Shown here: piece by piece, positions 8,709 through 17,665 of the stretch | Numbering within the stretch: the stretch's first letter is position 1 | How the letters are laid out: each line of letters starts with the position of its first letter | NCBI GenBank assembly: GCA_947507875.1 | Contig: CANNQP010000001.1 | Location: 272,684 to 336,683 of the forward strand | Length of the DNA: 64,000 nucleotides | Direction: 5' to 3' | From: Verrucomicrobiaceae bacterium | GTDB taxonomy: Bacteria; Verrucomicrobiota; Verrucomicrobiia; Verrucomicrobiales; Verrucomicrobiaceae | Made by a program: the position numbers and the translations under genes | Notes under the pieces: generated by a model | What the model was told of the DNA's origin: nothing | Database searches by the model: none | The model's input: only the letters and a program-made list of their open reading frames with translations

Positions 8709-10298
8709 ATGAATCTTCTGCTACCTCAAAGCCGCCGCAACGATCTTGATGCCCTGCGCGCGATAGCCATGTTGCTGGGCGTCGCCCTCCATGCCGCGCT
8801 AGCTTTCTCGGGTGGCCCCTGGATCGTGCAGGATTCTGTAACGCATCCGGCATTTCACGTCTTGATCAGCGCAATTCATGGCTTCCGGATGCCCTTGTTT
8901 TTTTTAATGAGCGGCTTTTTCACAGCCATGTTGTGGCGGCGACGTGGGCTAAGGGTGGTCATCAAGAATCGCTTTCATCGAGTGTTTTTGCCCATGCTGC
9001 TAGGTATGATCACCGTCGTGCCGCTGATGCACGGGTTCAGCCTTGAGGAAGCAAAATCAGTCCAACAGGCGATCTCCGCCACTAGCTCAAATCTTTGGAA
9101 AGCCTCTGCCCATGGCGAATTGGAACAGGTGAAAGAGCTTTTGGAGCAAGGAAAGCCACTGAACGAAACTGACCCAGTGCTCGGCATGACTCCCCTGAGC
9201 CATGCCACATTGCATGGACACGAGGATGTCGTTCGGTTACTGCTAGCAAGAGGAGCAGATGCACGAGGACGAAACCGCGACGGAGGCACGGCTCTACACC
9301 TTGCGGCCTTTTTGGGTCGGGCGAAAATTAGCGAGCATTTGCTACGCGCAGGAGCCACACCCGACCTGAAGAACGTGCGGGGCGAGACTGCCATCGATGT
9401 CACCCTTCTGGATGAGGCATTGACCCGAATGATCACGCAAATGATGCATGTTCACCTAAATCACACCGCGCTAACGACGGGGCGGCAGCAGGTGCGGCAG
9501 CTTTTCGGTGCTGATCGATCCGCCGCAGCGAAGAGCCAGCCACTGCTCAAGTTGTGGTTTTTTTGCACACGCGTGCCGCTTTTTTGCCACCTATGGTTTC
9601 TGTGGTTTCTGTGTTGGATGGCAGGCGGCTTCGTCTTCTGGACCTGGCTTGCGAAGCGCACAGGTTGGCAGCCTGGAGAAAAACGCTGGATCACGTCTAA
9701 CTGGCGTTGGCTATGGCTGGTGCCTTTGACGCTGATGCCCGCCTGGATCATGAGCCGCGGAATGCCTCATTTCGGACCCGAGACGAGCTCCAGTCTCGTG
9801 CCACCTCTTCCTTTATTGGGCTATTATGCCGTCTTTTTCAGCCTGGGAGTTTTGTACTTCGATGCTGAGGATTCTCAGGGGGAGTTAGGCAGACACTGGT
9901 GGCTGAGCCTGCCCATCGCGCTGCTTTTGGTGTTCCCCGCGGGCCTAGCTTTGACCTATCGGGATGCGTCCCCTTCCCTCTTGGCGGTTTTTTTGCAGGT
10001 TCTCTATGCTTGGCTCATGTGCTTCGGCTTGATGGGTCTTTTTCGAGCGTTTTTATCGAAGGGAAGACCCTGGCTGCGCTATCTCTCTGACGCTTCCTAC
10101 TGGATGTATCTGGCACATCTACCGCTGGTGGTAGCAGCACAGCAGCAATTCAAAGCTATAAACATGTCCGCTGGGTTGAAATTTGCCGTGATCACCACAG
10201 GCAGCATAGCCGTTCTACTGCTTAGCTACGAATTTCTCGTGCGCCCGACCTGGCTTGGCAGGCTGCTGAATGGAACAAGCGCTGCTCAAAAGCAGTGA
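8709..10298 (+). CDS. Membrane acyltransferase with internal ankyrin repeats
   Basis: A 529-residue member of the acyltransferase-3/OpgC-like membrane family, which transfers acyl groups to glycans or other envelope molecules. The N-terminal signature DALRAIAMLLGVALHAAL carries the conserved Arg and His; next comes FRMPLFFLMSGFFTAML. After the third hydrophobic segment (to about residue 125) the membrane domain is interrupted by about 120 residues containing three ankyrin-like repeats (TPLSHATLHGHEDVVRLLL, TALHLAAFLGRAKISEHLL, and a shorter one before TAIDV). The family membrane segments then resume at about residue 285 and continue to the C-terminus. The start ATG gives the usual short cytoplasmic N-terminus. 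The reading frame is continuous, so this is a real fusion and not two adjacent genes. Confidence 0.86.
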   Translation: MNLLLPQSRRNDLDALRAIAMLLGVALHAALAFSGGPWIVQDSVTHPAFHVLISAIHGFRMPLFFLMSGFFTAMLWRRRGLRVVIKNRFHRVFLPMLLGMITVVPLMHGFSLEEAKSVQQAISATSSNLWKASAHGELEQVKELLEQGKPLNETDPVLGMTPLSHATLHGHEDVVRLLLARGADARGRNRDGGTALHLAAFLGRAKISEHLLRAGATPDLKNVRGETAIDVTLLDEALTRMITQMMHVHLNHTALTTGRQQVRQLFGADRSAAAKSQPLLKLWFFCTRVPLFCHLWFLWFLCWMAGGFVFWTWLAKRTGWQPGEKRWITSNWRWLWLVPLTLMPAWIMSRGMPHFGPETSSSLVPPLPLLGYYAVFFSLGVLYFDAEDSQGELGRHWWLSLPIALLLVFPAGLALTYRDASPSLLAVFLQVLYAWLMCFGLMGLFRAFLSKGRPWLRYLSDASYWMYLAHLPLVVAAQQQFKAINMSAGLKFAVITTGSIAVLLLSYEFLVRPTWLGRLLNGTSAAQKQ

Positions 10299-10413
10299 GT
10301 CACAAAGCGTGAAATCTACCTCGGAGAAGGTCGAGATGACTTAACCAAGTTGCACCCGGCCCTATTCTTGCTCATCTCAAATTCTCTCCGTAACCAAACC
10401 TCTACAAAAGCCC

Positions 10414-11445
10414 ATGCCAGTCGCAACTCCCGCTCAATATCGTGCCATGCTAGACGCCGCCCAAAAAGGTGGCTATGCCTACCCGGCCATCAATGTGACC
10501 TCACTGCCTACGATCAATGGCGCGCTCAAAGCTTTCGCAGAAAGCAAGTCGGACGGCATCATTCAGATTTCTACGGGTGGCGGTGAATTCGCCTCAGGCA
10601 CAGCGGTGAAAGACATGGCACTGGGAGCCATCGTGCTAGCGGAGGCTGTGCATACTTTGGCAGCAAAATATGACGTGCTCGTGGCGCTTCACACCGACCA
10701 CTGCCACCCCAAAAACGTCGAGAAGTTCCTGAAACCCCTGCTGGCTGCCACCAAAGCGCGCCGCGAAGCAGGCAAAGGCAATCTTTTCAACTCCCACATG
10801 TTCGATGGCTCTGAACTGAGCCTGGAAGAAAACATCAAGGTATCCAAAGAACTCCTCAAAGAGTGCGCCGCTTTAGATATCATCCTGGAAGTCGAGGCTG
10901 GTGTCGTCGGGGGTGAAGAAGACGGCCACGACACTTCCGGTGTTTCGAATGATAAGCTCTACACCACTCCAGAAGACATGCTTGCGGTCTATGAGGCACT
11001 GAACGGCATCGGACGTTTCATGTTCGCCGCGACGTTTGGTAACGTTCACGGCTCCTACAAGCCAGGGGCAGTGAAACTCAAGCCCACCATTTTGCGTGAT
11101 GGCCAAGCCGCTGTGACTGGCAAATACGGTCCACAGGCGGAGATGGACCTTGTCTTCCACGGGGGGTCTGGAACCCCGTTGGAAGAGATTCGTGAGACCT
11201 TGGACTATGGCGTCATCAAAATGAACATCGACACCGACACCCAGTATGCCTTTACCCGCCCCATCGTGGGCCACATGCTGAAAAATTATGACGGCGTCCT
11301 AAAAATTGACGGCGAAATTGGCGATAAGAAAGCCTATGATCCACGCGCCTACCTGAAAAAAGGTGAACAGGGTCTATGCGACCGGATGAAGGAAGCCTGC
11401 AACGATCTCCTGAGCACTGGCAAAACCATCTTTGGAACGGTCTAA
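10414..11445 (+). CDS. fba: Fructose-bisphosphate aldolase, class II
   Basis: Zinc-dependent aldolase that splits fructose 1,6-bisphosphate to dihydroxyacetone phosphate and glyceraldehyde 3-phosphate in glycolysis and gluconeogenesis. Its 343 residues fit the longer FbaA-type class. Visible motifs: the catalytic Asp with zinc His in LHTDHCHPK, EVEAGVVGGEEDGHDT, the zinc ligand region GNVHGSYKPG, and the phosphate loop FHGGSGTP plus MNIDTDTQYAF. The gene is monocistronic: the upstream gene ends 115 bp away and a strong terminator follows. Confidence 0.96.
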   Translation: MPVATPAQYRAMLDAAQKGGYAYPAINVTSLPTINGALKAFAESKSDGIIQISTGGGEFASGTAVKDMALGAIVLAEAVHTLAAKYDVLVALHTDHCHPKNVEKFLKPLLAATKARREAGKGNLFNSHMFDGSELSLEENIKVSKELLKECAALDIILEVEAGVVGGEEDGHDTSGVSNDKLYTTPEDMLAVYEALNGIGRFMFAATFGNVHGSYKPGAVKLKPTILRDGQAAVTGKYGPQAEMDLVFHGGSGTPLEEIRETLDYGVIKMNIDTDTQYAFTRPIVGHMLKNYDGVLKIDGEIGDKKAYDPRAYLKKGEQGLCDRMKEACNDLLSTGKTIFGTV

Positions 11446-11473
11446 ACCCCTTCCCAAACGAGCAAAAACCTGC

Positions 11474-11512
11474 AAACCGGAGCCACTGTGAAGAACAGGG
11501 CTCCGGTTTTTT
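11474..11512 (+). terminator. Rho-independent terminator of fba
   Basis: An 11-bp perfect stem (AAACCGGAGCC with GGCTCCGGTTT) with a 14-nt loop is followed by a T run. It lies 29 bp after the fba stop. Confidence 0.88.
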
Positions 11513-12177
11513 CATATCAAGCTGAGTTTGATCCCTCGCTGAAGTCCGCCGCAATGCCATTTGCCGCTTTCATGAATCCTACTCGCTAGCATAGCGGGAG
11601 AAATGGCAGAAGCGTCATCACAAGAGCCAGTTTTTCACACGAAGTCTTTGCGCATAGCCCGATTCTGAAACGGGCATACGGGTAGCATAGAACAGCGAAT
11701 CAAGTCACAAAACGCTCACTTCAAGCATCTTAACCAAGCCCTTTAGGGGTAAACAAACTCTCTTCCTAGCGAAAGAAAAACCTGATTAACCCATCCCAAA
11801 GTGACAAAGTTGAAATGTTCCCCAATGGATTTTACACTGTTCCACAGTGGCTTATGCCTGTTTTTGAGCTGGTGATGATCTACGCGCTATTCAGGGCATG
11901 AGCTTGATAGGTAGAATCACAAAAAGCATTGTGAATAACTTGTGAAAAGCTGCTGAAAAAGTCCCTCAAGTCTGGGAAAATCTACGGGAATCCGAGATAA
12001 AGCCCCCCTTAGCGACGGAACGTTATCTCGGAGCGCCTTCAGCACACGCGCTGAAACGAATGGACGGAACGCTGACAAAGCATGGAAAATCCCAATCTTC
12101 TGCAAGGTCTCAAATCATGTTACCAACCACATGCTGCTGTTTTTTGTCCAAGAACCGTTCACCACAACCTATGATCT
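11513..12177. other. Gene-free interval with inverted repeats
   Basis: About 665 bp between the fba terminator and the sigma-factor gene with no credible open frame; the short frames present lack family character and good starts. It contains three inverted repeats: CACTGT-N3-ACAGTG at 11835-11849, TCACAA-N6-TTGTGA at 11917-11934, and a 10-bp perfect pair at 11991-12032. It may hold the sigma-factor promoter and possibly a small RNA, but no known RNA family was recognised. Confidence 0.5.
11991..12032. repeat. 10-bp perfect inverted repeat, 22-nt loop
   Basis: TCCGAGATAA is matched exactly by TTATCTCGGA, with a 22-nt G/C-rich loop. No T run follows on either side, so it does not look like a simple terminator. 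It lies about 150 bp upstream of the ECF sigma gene. Confidence 0.6.
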
Positions 12178-12183
12178 GTGCGC

Positions 12184-12711
12184 ATGAATTCCCCCGACCG
12201 CACCACTGTCTTTTTGGAACTTTTGACCCAGCATGAGAGGGCTCTCTCGCTGTACGTGCATAGTTTGGTCCCAGGTGACGCGGCGGCTGAGGACATTTTG
12301 CAGCAGACGAAGATGATCCTATGGAAACATTTCGATGATTTCGAACTCGGGACTCATTTCCTTGCCTGGGCGCGAAAAACCGCTTTTCACCAGATTTTAA
12401 CGCACCGCCGCCAAAAGAAACGTGGGCATCTGCCCCTGGACGAAGTCGCACTCGAAAGTTTAGCTGCTGCAGTCTCAGAACTCTCGGCAGACATCTCCGA
12501 ACGCCGCGAAGCTCTGCGCAGCTGTCTAGGCCGTCTGCCGATCGAGCACAGGCAGCTCATCCAACTGAGGTATTTCGACGATCTCGAGATCGACCAAGTC
12601 GCCGAACGACTGAAGCGCACCCCAGCCGCCGTCTATCGCGCTCTCAGTCGCGTGCGGATGACGCTGATGGAATGCGTGCAAAGGCAGCTTATGGCCGCGA
12701 GCCACTCATGA
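12184..12711 (+). CDS. ECF-type RNA polymerase sigma factor
   Basis: A 175-residue sigma-70 family protein of the extracytoplasmic-function class. Region 2 is around residues 8-75 (LLTQHERALSLYVHSLV, AAEDILQQTKMILWKHFDDF, FLAWARKTAFHQILTHRR). Region 4 is around residues 115-165, with LPIEHRQLIQLRYFDDLEIDQVAERLKRTPAAVYRALSRVR in consecutive segments forming the helix-turn-helix. The sequence style is that of the Rhodopirellula/Verrucomicrobium subgroup. A GTG six bases upstream is an alternative start. The gene downstream encodes a membrane-anchored FecR-like protein, the usual partner, 22 bp away. Confidence 0.9.
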   Translation: MNSPDRTTVFLELLTQHERALSLYVHSLVPGDAAAEDILQQTKMILWKHFDDFELGTHFLAWARKTAFHQILTHRRQKKRGHLPLDEVALESLAAAVSELSADISERREALRSCLGRLPIEHRQLIQLRYFDDLEIDQVAERLKRTPAAVYRALSRVRMTLMECVQRQLMAASHS

Positions 12712-12733
12712 ACCATGCTAGGAATCAACTTTT

Positions 12734-14179
12734 ATGAATTCAAAAGAAAAATGGCAATTGATCGAACTCTGGGAGCAAGCCCGGGAAGGCACGCTATCTG
12801 AAGACAATTCCAACAAACTGAGCCAGATCATCCAAGATGAGCCTGAAGCGCTTCGCTTGCTTGCTCATGCGGCTCTTTTAGATGCCGAAATCCAGCATCT
12901 GGACGCACGCGAGCTGACGCAGCCAGTGGCCACGTCAGCTCGAAAAGAATCGCCGACTACATCCTGGCGGTGGCACCTCGTGACAGGAGCCCTGGCTGCG
13001 GCGATTGCGATAGCGGCTCTGACGCTTTTTGACCAAAGCCCAGCCCCTGTAGCGACCCTGGCCAAAGCCAAGAACTGCAAGTGGGGCAGCAGTGCCCTGC
13101 CGACGCTCGAGGGGTCCAATCTGCTGCCAGGCACGCTCGATCTGCTGGAGGGCATGGCCACGCTGCACTTTAACAGTGGAGCTGAAGTCATCCTAGAGGC
13201 TCCGGTTTGTTTAGAGGTGCTCTCTAGCATGGAGTGTCAGGTGAAGAAAGGCACGGTCGTGGCTGATGTTCCACCTCAGGCCAAGGGTTTTACAATCGTC
13301 ACCCCCGAGACACGCATCGTGGACTGGGGCACGCGTTTTGGCGTCAGTGCCGCAGAGGATGGCAAGTGCTTGGTCCACGTCATTGAGGGCCTGGTTGAGG
13401 TGCAGCGACATGGCGAAAAAGCATCGAAGGAACTGCGCGCTGGCCAGCGAGTGGACTACGGGGGCTTCATGGCAGGTGCGACAAATCCCGATGCAGATCG
13501 CGATGAGCAGCCGGAGCCAGGCCGCTGGCTGCCTGACCCATTGCGCGATCTCGGAGATGGTTGGCAGGCTGTGACCACCGGCTATGGAGAAGGCAGAGAC
13601 ACTTGGATTCAGTCGAATGCCTCCATTCAGGCAACTGGGCGTGAATCCTTCCTGCGCGTCAAGCACAGTAGCCATGATGGGAGACTGGACCGCAAGGCCT
13701 ACATCGCCTTCGACTTGCAGCGCTTCAAAGGGCGCCAGATCCTTGATGCTGAACTAGAACTGCACATTGAGCCCTCCGAGCTAGGCTTTGCTTCCCTGGT
13801 TCCTGATGCCACCTTTGTCATCCACGCCTTGATCGATGAAAGCCAAGATCAATGGCCTGAAGACGGACTCTCCTGGAAGCAGGCGCCCGCGCACGATGCA
13901 ACACCTCAATGTCGAACCGCACCAATAGCCTCGCAGACGGCCCTTATCGGAAAGTTCATGGTTCCGCAGGGCACGACCCGGGGTGCCTTCATCGTAGGCG
14001 GAAAAATGCTCACCGAAGTGCTCCGCCAAGACAGCAATGGGATGGTAACCTTCATCATCTGCCGCCAAACCGATGAAATGGCTCGAAATGGTCTCGCGCA
14101 TGCCTTCGCCAGCCGAGAAAACACCAAAAACACCCCGCCAACCCTGCGGGTGAAGCTAGAACATGAAGGTGTGAAGTGA
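12734..14179 (+). CDS. FecR-like membrane protein with DNRLRE-type C-terminal domain
   Basis: A 481-residue protein and probable partner of the upstream sigma factor. The N-terminal ~70 residues are a cytoplasmic anti-sigma-like helical region (WQLIELWEQAREGTLSEDN). A single membrane span follows at about 76-95 (LVTGALAAAIAIAALTLF). Residues about 115-250 are a FecR domain: LLEGMATLHFNSGAEVILEAP, GFTIVTPETRIVDWGTRFGVS, VHVIEGLVEVQ, LRAGQRVDY. From about 290 on, KAYIAFDLQRFKGRQILDAELELHI and the final TPPTLRVKLE resemble the DNRLRE/CBM96 beta domain of secreted polysaccharide-binding proteins. This suggests it senses an extracellular glycan or surface state, which is inference. It is the end of a two-gene unit. 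Confidence 0.85.
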   Translation: MNSKEKWQLIELWEQAREGTLSEDNSNKLSQIIQDEPEALRLLAHAALLDAEIQHLDARELTQPVATSARKESPTTSWRWHLVTGALAAAIAIAALTLFDQSPAPVATLAKAKNCKWGSSALPTLEGSNLLPGTLDLLEGMATLHFNSGAEVILEAPVCLEVLSSMECQVKKGTVVADVPPQAKGFTIVTPETRIVDWGTRFGVSAAEDGKCLVHVIEGLVEVQRHGEKASKELRAGQRVDYGGFMAGATNPDADRDEQPEPGRWLPDPLRDLGDGWQAVTTGYGEGRDTWIQSNASIQATGRESFLRVKHSSHDGRLDRKAYIAFDLQRFKGRQILDAELELHIEPSELGFASLVPDATFVIHALIDESQDQWPEDGLSWKQAPAHDATPQCRTAPIASQTALIGKFMVPQGTTRGAFIVGGKMLTEVLRQDSNGMVTFIICRQTDEMARNGLAHAFASRENTKNTPPTLRVKLEHEGVK

Positions 14180-14359
14180 CGGAAAAACTGCTTGCTGCCC
14201 CTCACATCACTCCTACCATGCGCGCCCTTCCGTCCGGCTATGCTGGAAGGAAGATCTTCAGCTAACCTCAACCCGCAGGTTTTCCGGATCAAGACTCATG
14301 TCTTGAGCATGCATCCGCTGAGCGCATGTGCGGAACTCCAGCACCCCCTACTCAACTAC

Positions 14360-15043
14360 ATGTCCCAAATCCTCGCCGAACTCGTCGAAGCAGGTGTCCA
14401 TTTCGGTCACCAAACCAAACGCTGGAACCCAAAGATGAAGCAATTCATCCTAGATTCCCGCAATCAAATCCACATCCTCAATGTGGAAGAGACCGTGAAA
14501 CAAGTGGAAGTCGCTGCTGCGTTCCTTTCCGAACTGGCACGCAAAGGCCGCCGCATGCTCTTCGTGGGCTGCAAACGCCAAGCTCAGGAAGCCATCCGTG
14601 AGGCTGCTGAAGCCTGTGGTCAATTCTATGTCAATCATCGCTGGCTGGGTGGCACCCTCACCAACCTGGAAACGATCCGCAAGAGCGTGGCTCGCCTCAA
14701 CTACCTTGAGGAAATCGAGAAGAAGCCTGAGTTCAAGGCCATGTCCAAGAAGGAACTGGCATCCCTGAACCGCGAGCGCATCAAACTGGAACGCAACCTT
14801 CGTGGCGTGCGTGGCATGGAAAAATTCCCCGACGCTGTGATCATCGTCGATAGCGCTCGGGAGCACATCGCGGTCAATGAAGCTCGCCGCCTGCGCATTC
14901 CAATCGTGGCCCTGGTGGATACCAATGCTGATCCAGATTTGATCGACTACCCCATCGCTGCCAACGATGACGCCATTCGCTCGATCCGCATCATTCTCCA
15001 GAAGCTGATCGACCCAGTGATCGCCGCTTCCGCTCAGAAGTAA
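14360..15043 (+). CDS. rpsB: 30S ribosomal protein S2
   Basis: Small-subunit ribosomal protein S2, 227 residues from the ATG at 14360. The product begins [20 protein letters not shown], the conserved S2 N-terminus. The open frame runs 56 codons further upstream without S2 similarity. Conserved segments include [37 protein letters not shown] and [17 protein letters not shown]. It is slightly shorter at the C-terminus than the 241-residue E. coli protein. tsf follows 22 bp downstream, the near-universal rpsB-tsf order. Confidence 0.97.
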   Translation: MSQILAELVEAGVHFGHQTKRWNPKMKQFILDSRNQIHILNVEETVKQVEVAAAFLSELARKGRRMLFVGCKRQAQEAIREAAEACGQFYVNHRWLGGTLTNLETIRKSVARLNYLEEIEKKPEFKAMSKKELASLNRERIKLERNLRGVRGMEKFPDAVIIVDSAREHIAVNEARRLRIPIVALVDTNADPDLIDYPIAANDDAIRSIRIILQKLIDPVIAASAQK

Positions 15044-15065
15044 TTTCTTATCCCCCTCATTTACC

Positions 15066-15662
15066 ATGGCAGAAATCACCGCAAAACTCGTCCAAACTCT
15101 CCGCGAAAAAACCAATGCGGGAATGATGGAGTGCAAAGCCGCGCTCAAGGAAGCGGATGGCGACCTCGAGAAAGCCGAGACGATCCTTCGCAAGAAGGGC
15201 ATCACCAAGGCTGAAAAGAAAGCTGACCGCCAGACCAAAGAAGGCATCGTAGCTAGCTACATTCACATGGCTGGCCGCATTGGCGTGCTGATCGAAGTAA
15301 ACTGCGAAACCGACTTTGTTGCGAAGAACGAAAACTTCCAATCTTTCGTTCGCGATGTGTCGCTTCACATTGCTGCCGCCTCCCCCAAATACATTCAGCG
15401 TGAAGACGTGCCAGAGGCCTTGATCGCCAAAGAACGCGAAATCGCCGCTGAACAAGTGAAAGGCAAGCCCGCCGAGATCGTGGAGAAAATTGTCAGTGGC
15501 AAGATCGACAAGATCTTCGCTGAACAGTGCCTTCTCGACCAAGCCTTCATCAAGAATCCGGATCTTACGATCCGTGATCTCGTGAAGAGCAAAATCGCTG
15601 AGCTGGGAGAAAACTTGGTCATTCGCCGCTTCGTTCGTTACGCGGTGGGCGAAGAAATCTAA
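15066..15662 (+). CDS. tsf: Translation elongation factor Ts
   Basis: Guanine nucleotide exchange factor that recharges EF-Tu with GTP. At 198 residues it is of the short form (one core subdomain, as in Thermus), lacking the second half present in the 283-residue E. coli protein. Key segments are the UBA-like N-terminus (LVQTLREKTNAGMMECKAAL), the interaction motif ETDFVAKNENF, and the C-terminal GENLVIRRFVRY. It is co-transcribed with rpsB and followed by a terminator 24 bp after the stop. Confidence 0.97.
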   Translation: MAEITAKLVQTLREKTNAGMMECKAALKEADGDLEKAETILRKKGITKAEKKADRQTKEGIVASYIHMAGRIGVLIEVNCETDFVAKNENFQSFVRDVSLHIAAASPKYIQREDVPEALIAKEREIAAEQVKGKPAEIVEKIVSGKIDKIFAEQCLLDQAFIKNPDLTIRDLVKSKIAELGENLVIRRFVRYAVGEEI

Positions 15663-15686
15663 ACCTGAGTTACCGATCCATTGACA

Positions 15687-15719
15687 GGGAGCGGGCCATT
15701 TGCGTCCGCTCCCTTTTTT
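15687..15719 (+). terminator. Rho-independent terminator of rpsB-tsf
   Basis: An 8-bp GC-rich stem (GGGAGCGG with CCGCTCCC) with an 11-nt loop is followed by six T. Confidence 0.87.
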
Positions 15720-15837
15720 GTGTCGATTTGCAGTTGCCCTTTCATTGACGCTACCCTTGCGGGCACCTAAACGTACATTCAATAACAGCATCAGGACAAA
15801 TCCCACCTGAGCTAGAATCCTTTTGACCCCATCCCCC

Positions 15838-16401
15838 ATGAAGTGCGACGTCTGTGCGAGCGAGGCCACGGTTTTCCTGACCCAAATCATCAATGGGCAG
15901 ATGACCACCGTGAACCTGTGTGACGCGTGCTCCAAAGCCAAAGGTGTGACTGATGAAACAGGCTTTGGATTGGCTGAGGCCTTCCTCAGCGGCGGCATCC
16001 CTGAAACACCAAACGCCAGCGAAGCAGTCTGCCCAACTTGTGGTTTCACCGCCTCTCAATTGAAAAAAATCGGCCGCATGGGCTGTCCGGATTGTTACAG
16101 CACCTTCAGGGAGGGCCTGGATAACCTATTGAAGGCCATGCACAAAGGCACACGACACGTTGGCAAAATCCCCGCTAAATGGCAAACCACAGCGCCCGAA
16201 TCCAGTCATGAGCGGCTTGATGAGGAAACTCCCCCCCTAAGTGAGAAAAAAAATCCCTCGGTTTCCGAGTCTGAAGAATCAGGGCCTAGCTTGGCTAAAT
16301 TGAAAAAAGAGCTCGAAACTGCCGTGCGCGAGGAGCGCTATGAAGAAGCCGCGATCATCAAACGAGAAATCGACCGCATCCAAGAGACCGATCAAGCTTA
16401 A
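15838..16401 (+). CDS. mcsA: McsA-like zinc-finger/UVR-motif protein, activator of arginine kinase
   Basis: A 187-residue protein with four CxxC pairs in the first 85 residues (CDVC, CDAC, CPTC, CPDC), the paired zinc-binding module of McsA. The C-terminus has a UVR-type motif (LKKELETAVREERYEEAAIIKREI). McsA activates the McsB arginine kinase and belongs to the Clp protein quality-control system of Firmicutes. The linker between the domains (about 120-155) is hydrophilic and poorly conserved. I chose the ATG that directly precedes KCDVC; a TTG 15 bp upstream is possible. mcsB starts 38 bp downstream. Confidence 0.9.
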   Translation: MKCDVCASEATVFLTQIINGQMTTVNLCDACSKAKGVTDETGFGLAEAFLSGGIPETPNASEAVCPTCGFTASQLKKIGRMGCPDCYSTFREGLDNLLKAMHKGTRHVGKIPAKWQTTAPESSHERLDEETPPLSEKKNPSVSESEESGPSLAKLKKELETAVREERYEEAAIIKREIDRIQETDQA

Positions 16402-16439
16402 AGACCAGCGTGTAGCATCAGCCTCTCACCGCTCATCCC

Positions 16440-17540
16440 ATGCAATTTACCTCATTGATCAACCATCCCGCCGACTGGATGCAGGGCAGCGGCCCTCATT
16501 CGGACGTGGTCATGACCTCGCGGGTTCGGCTTGCACGTAACCTTCGTGGCTTTCCTTTCCCAGGCTACAGCCAAGAAAAACAGCGCCTAGAACTGCTAAA
16601 CCTAGCCAAACCTGTGGTCGAGGCGCTTTCTGAAATGGGAGATGCCTACAGCGAAGACTACGTCAGCCTCACCAAGATCCACAAGCAGGTGTTGGTTGAA
16701 CGACATCTCATCAGTCGTGAACATGCGGCTCGATCGGCAGGTTGTGCCGTGGTCGTTGATGCCAGGCAAAATCTCTCCATCATGATCAACGAGGAAGATC
16801 ATTTTCGAATTCAAGGCATCCGTGCTGGATTGGATCTGCTGAATGCCTGGAGCCTCGTGGATCGGGTCGATAGCGAACTGGAAGCCCATTTGCCCTATGC
16901 GTATGACCCAAAACTCGGCTATCTGACGGCCTGCCCAACCAATGTAGGCACCGGCATGAGAGCCTCCGTCATGCTGCACCTGCCTGCACTTGCTTTAACT
17001 GAGCAAATCAATCCCGTGATCAAAGCAGTCGGCAAAATCGGACTGGCAGTACGAGGCCTGTATGGTGAGGGGACGGATGCATTGGGCAATCTTTTTCAGA
17101 TCTCAAATCAACACACGCTTGGAGAGAAGGAACATGACATCATTGCTTCCATTGAGCGAGTCATTGAGCGGGTCGTCAGCTCCGAACTGAATGCGCGTCA
17201 GAAGCTCTTGGAAGACAATCCGATTATGCTTCGAGACCAAGTCGGAAGAGCCTATGCGATTCTCCGCCATGCTCATATCCTCAGTTCCAAGGAAGCACTT
17301 AATTTGCTCTCACTTCTCCGTCTCGGAGCCGACTTGGATATCCTGCCAGACTGTGACCGCAGTGTGCTTGATCTCCTGCTGATGGAAATTCAACCGGCGC
17401 ATTTGCAGCTGCGGGCGGAAATCGAACTCAATGCAGAAGAGAGGGACATGCGCAGGGCCTGGCTCACGCGCTCGCGTTTGCGTGATATCTCAAGCCCGAT
17501 CGAGCCGCCTCCAGATCACCCTAACGAAGGCGATTCTTAA
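16440..17540 (+). CDS. mcsB: Protein arginine kinase McsB
   Basis: A phosphagen-kinase-fold enzyme that phosphorylates arginine side chains of proteins, marking them for Clp proteolysis in Firmicutes. Its 366 residues are of family length. Visible features: the N-terminal nucleotide-binding stretch VMTSRVRLARNLRGFPFP, MINEEDHFRIQ, the signature CPTNVGTGMRASVMLHLPAL with the reactive Cys, and a C-terminal RDMRRAWLTRSRLRD that matches the phosphoarginine-binding allosteric segment. It lacks the guanidino-specificity N-domain of creatine/arginine kinases, as McsB does. No ctsR or clpC is adjacent in the window, so the classical four-gene operon is not present here. Confidence 0.93.
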   Translation: MQFTSLINHPADWMQGSGPHSDVVMTSRVRLARNLRGFPFPGYSQEKQRLELLNLAKPVVEALSEMGDAYSEDYVSLTKIHKQVLVERHLISREHAARSAGCAVVVDARQNLSIMINEEDHFRIQGIRAGLDLLNAWSLVDRVDSELEAHLPYAYDPKLGYLTACPTNVGTGMRASVMLHLPALALTEQINPVIKAVGKIGLAVRGLYGEGTDALGNLFQISNQHTLGEKEHDIIASIERVIERVVSSELNARQKLLEDNPIMLRDQVGRAYAILRHAHILSSKEALNLLSLLRLGADLDILPDCDRSVLDLLLMEIQPAHLQLRAEIELNAEERDMRRAWLTRSRLRDISSPIEPPPDHPNEGDS

Positions 17541-17665
17541 GCGCAAATTTGTCTGTTGGGGAACCGGAGATTTTGATCCTAAAATGCAACTCCAAAGTTG
17601 ATTTTAGCCTTGTCGTTAGAGGCATCCATCAGCAGACTCAACCTTCACTCCTAACCATTGTGGCC

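Noticed and set aside
11917..11934. CRP-type site
   Set aside because: The half sites are in the opposite order (TCACAA-N6-TTGTGA) to the CRP consensus TGTGA-N6-TCACA.
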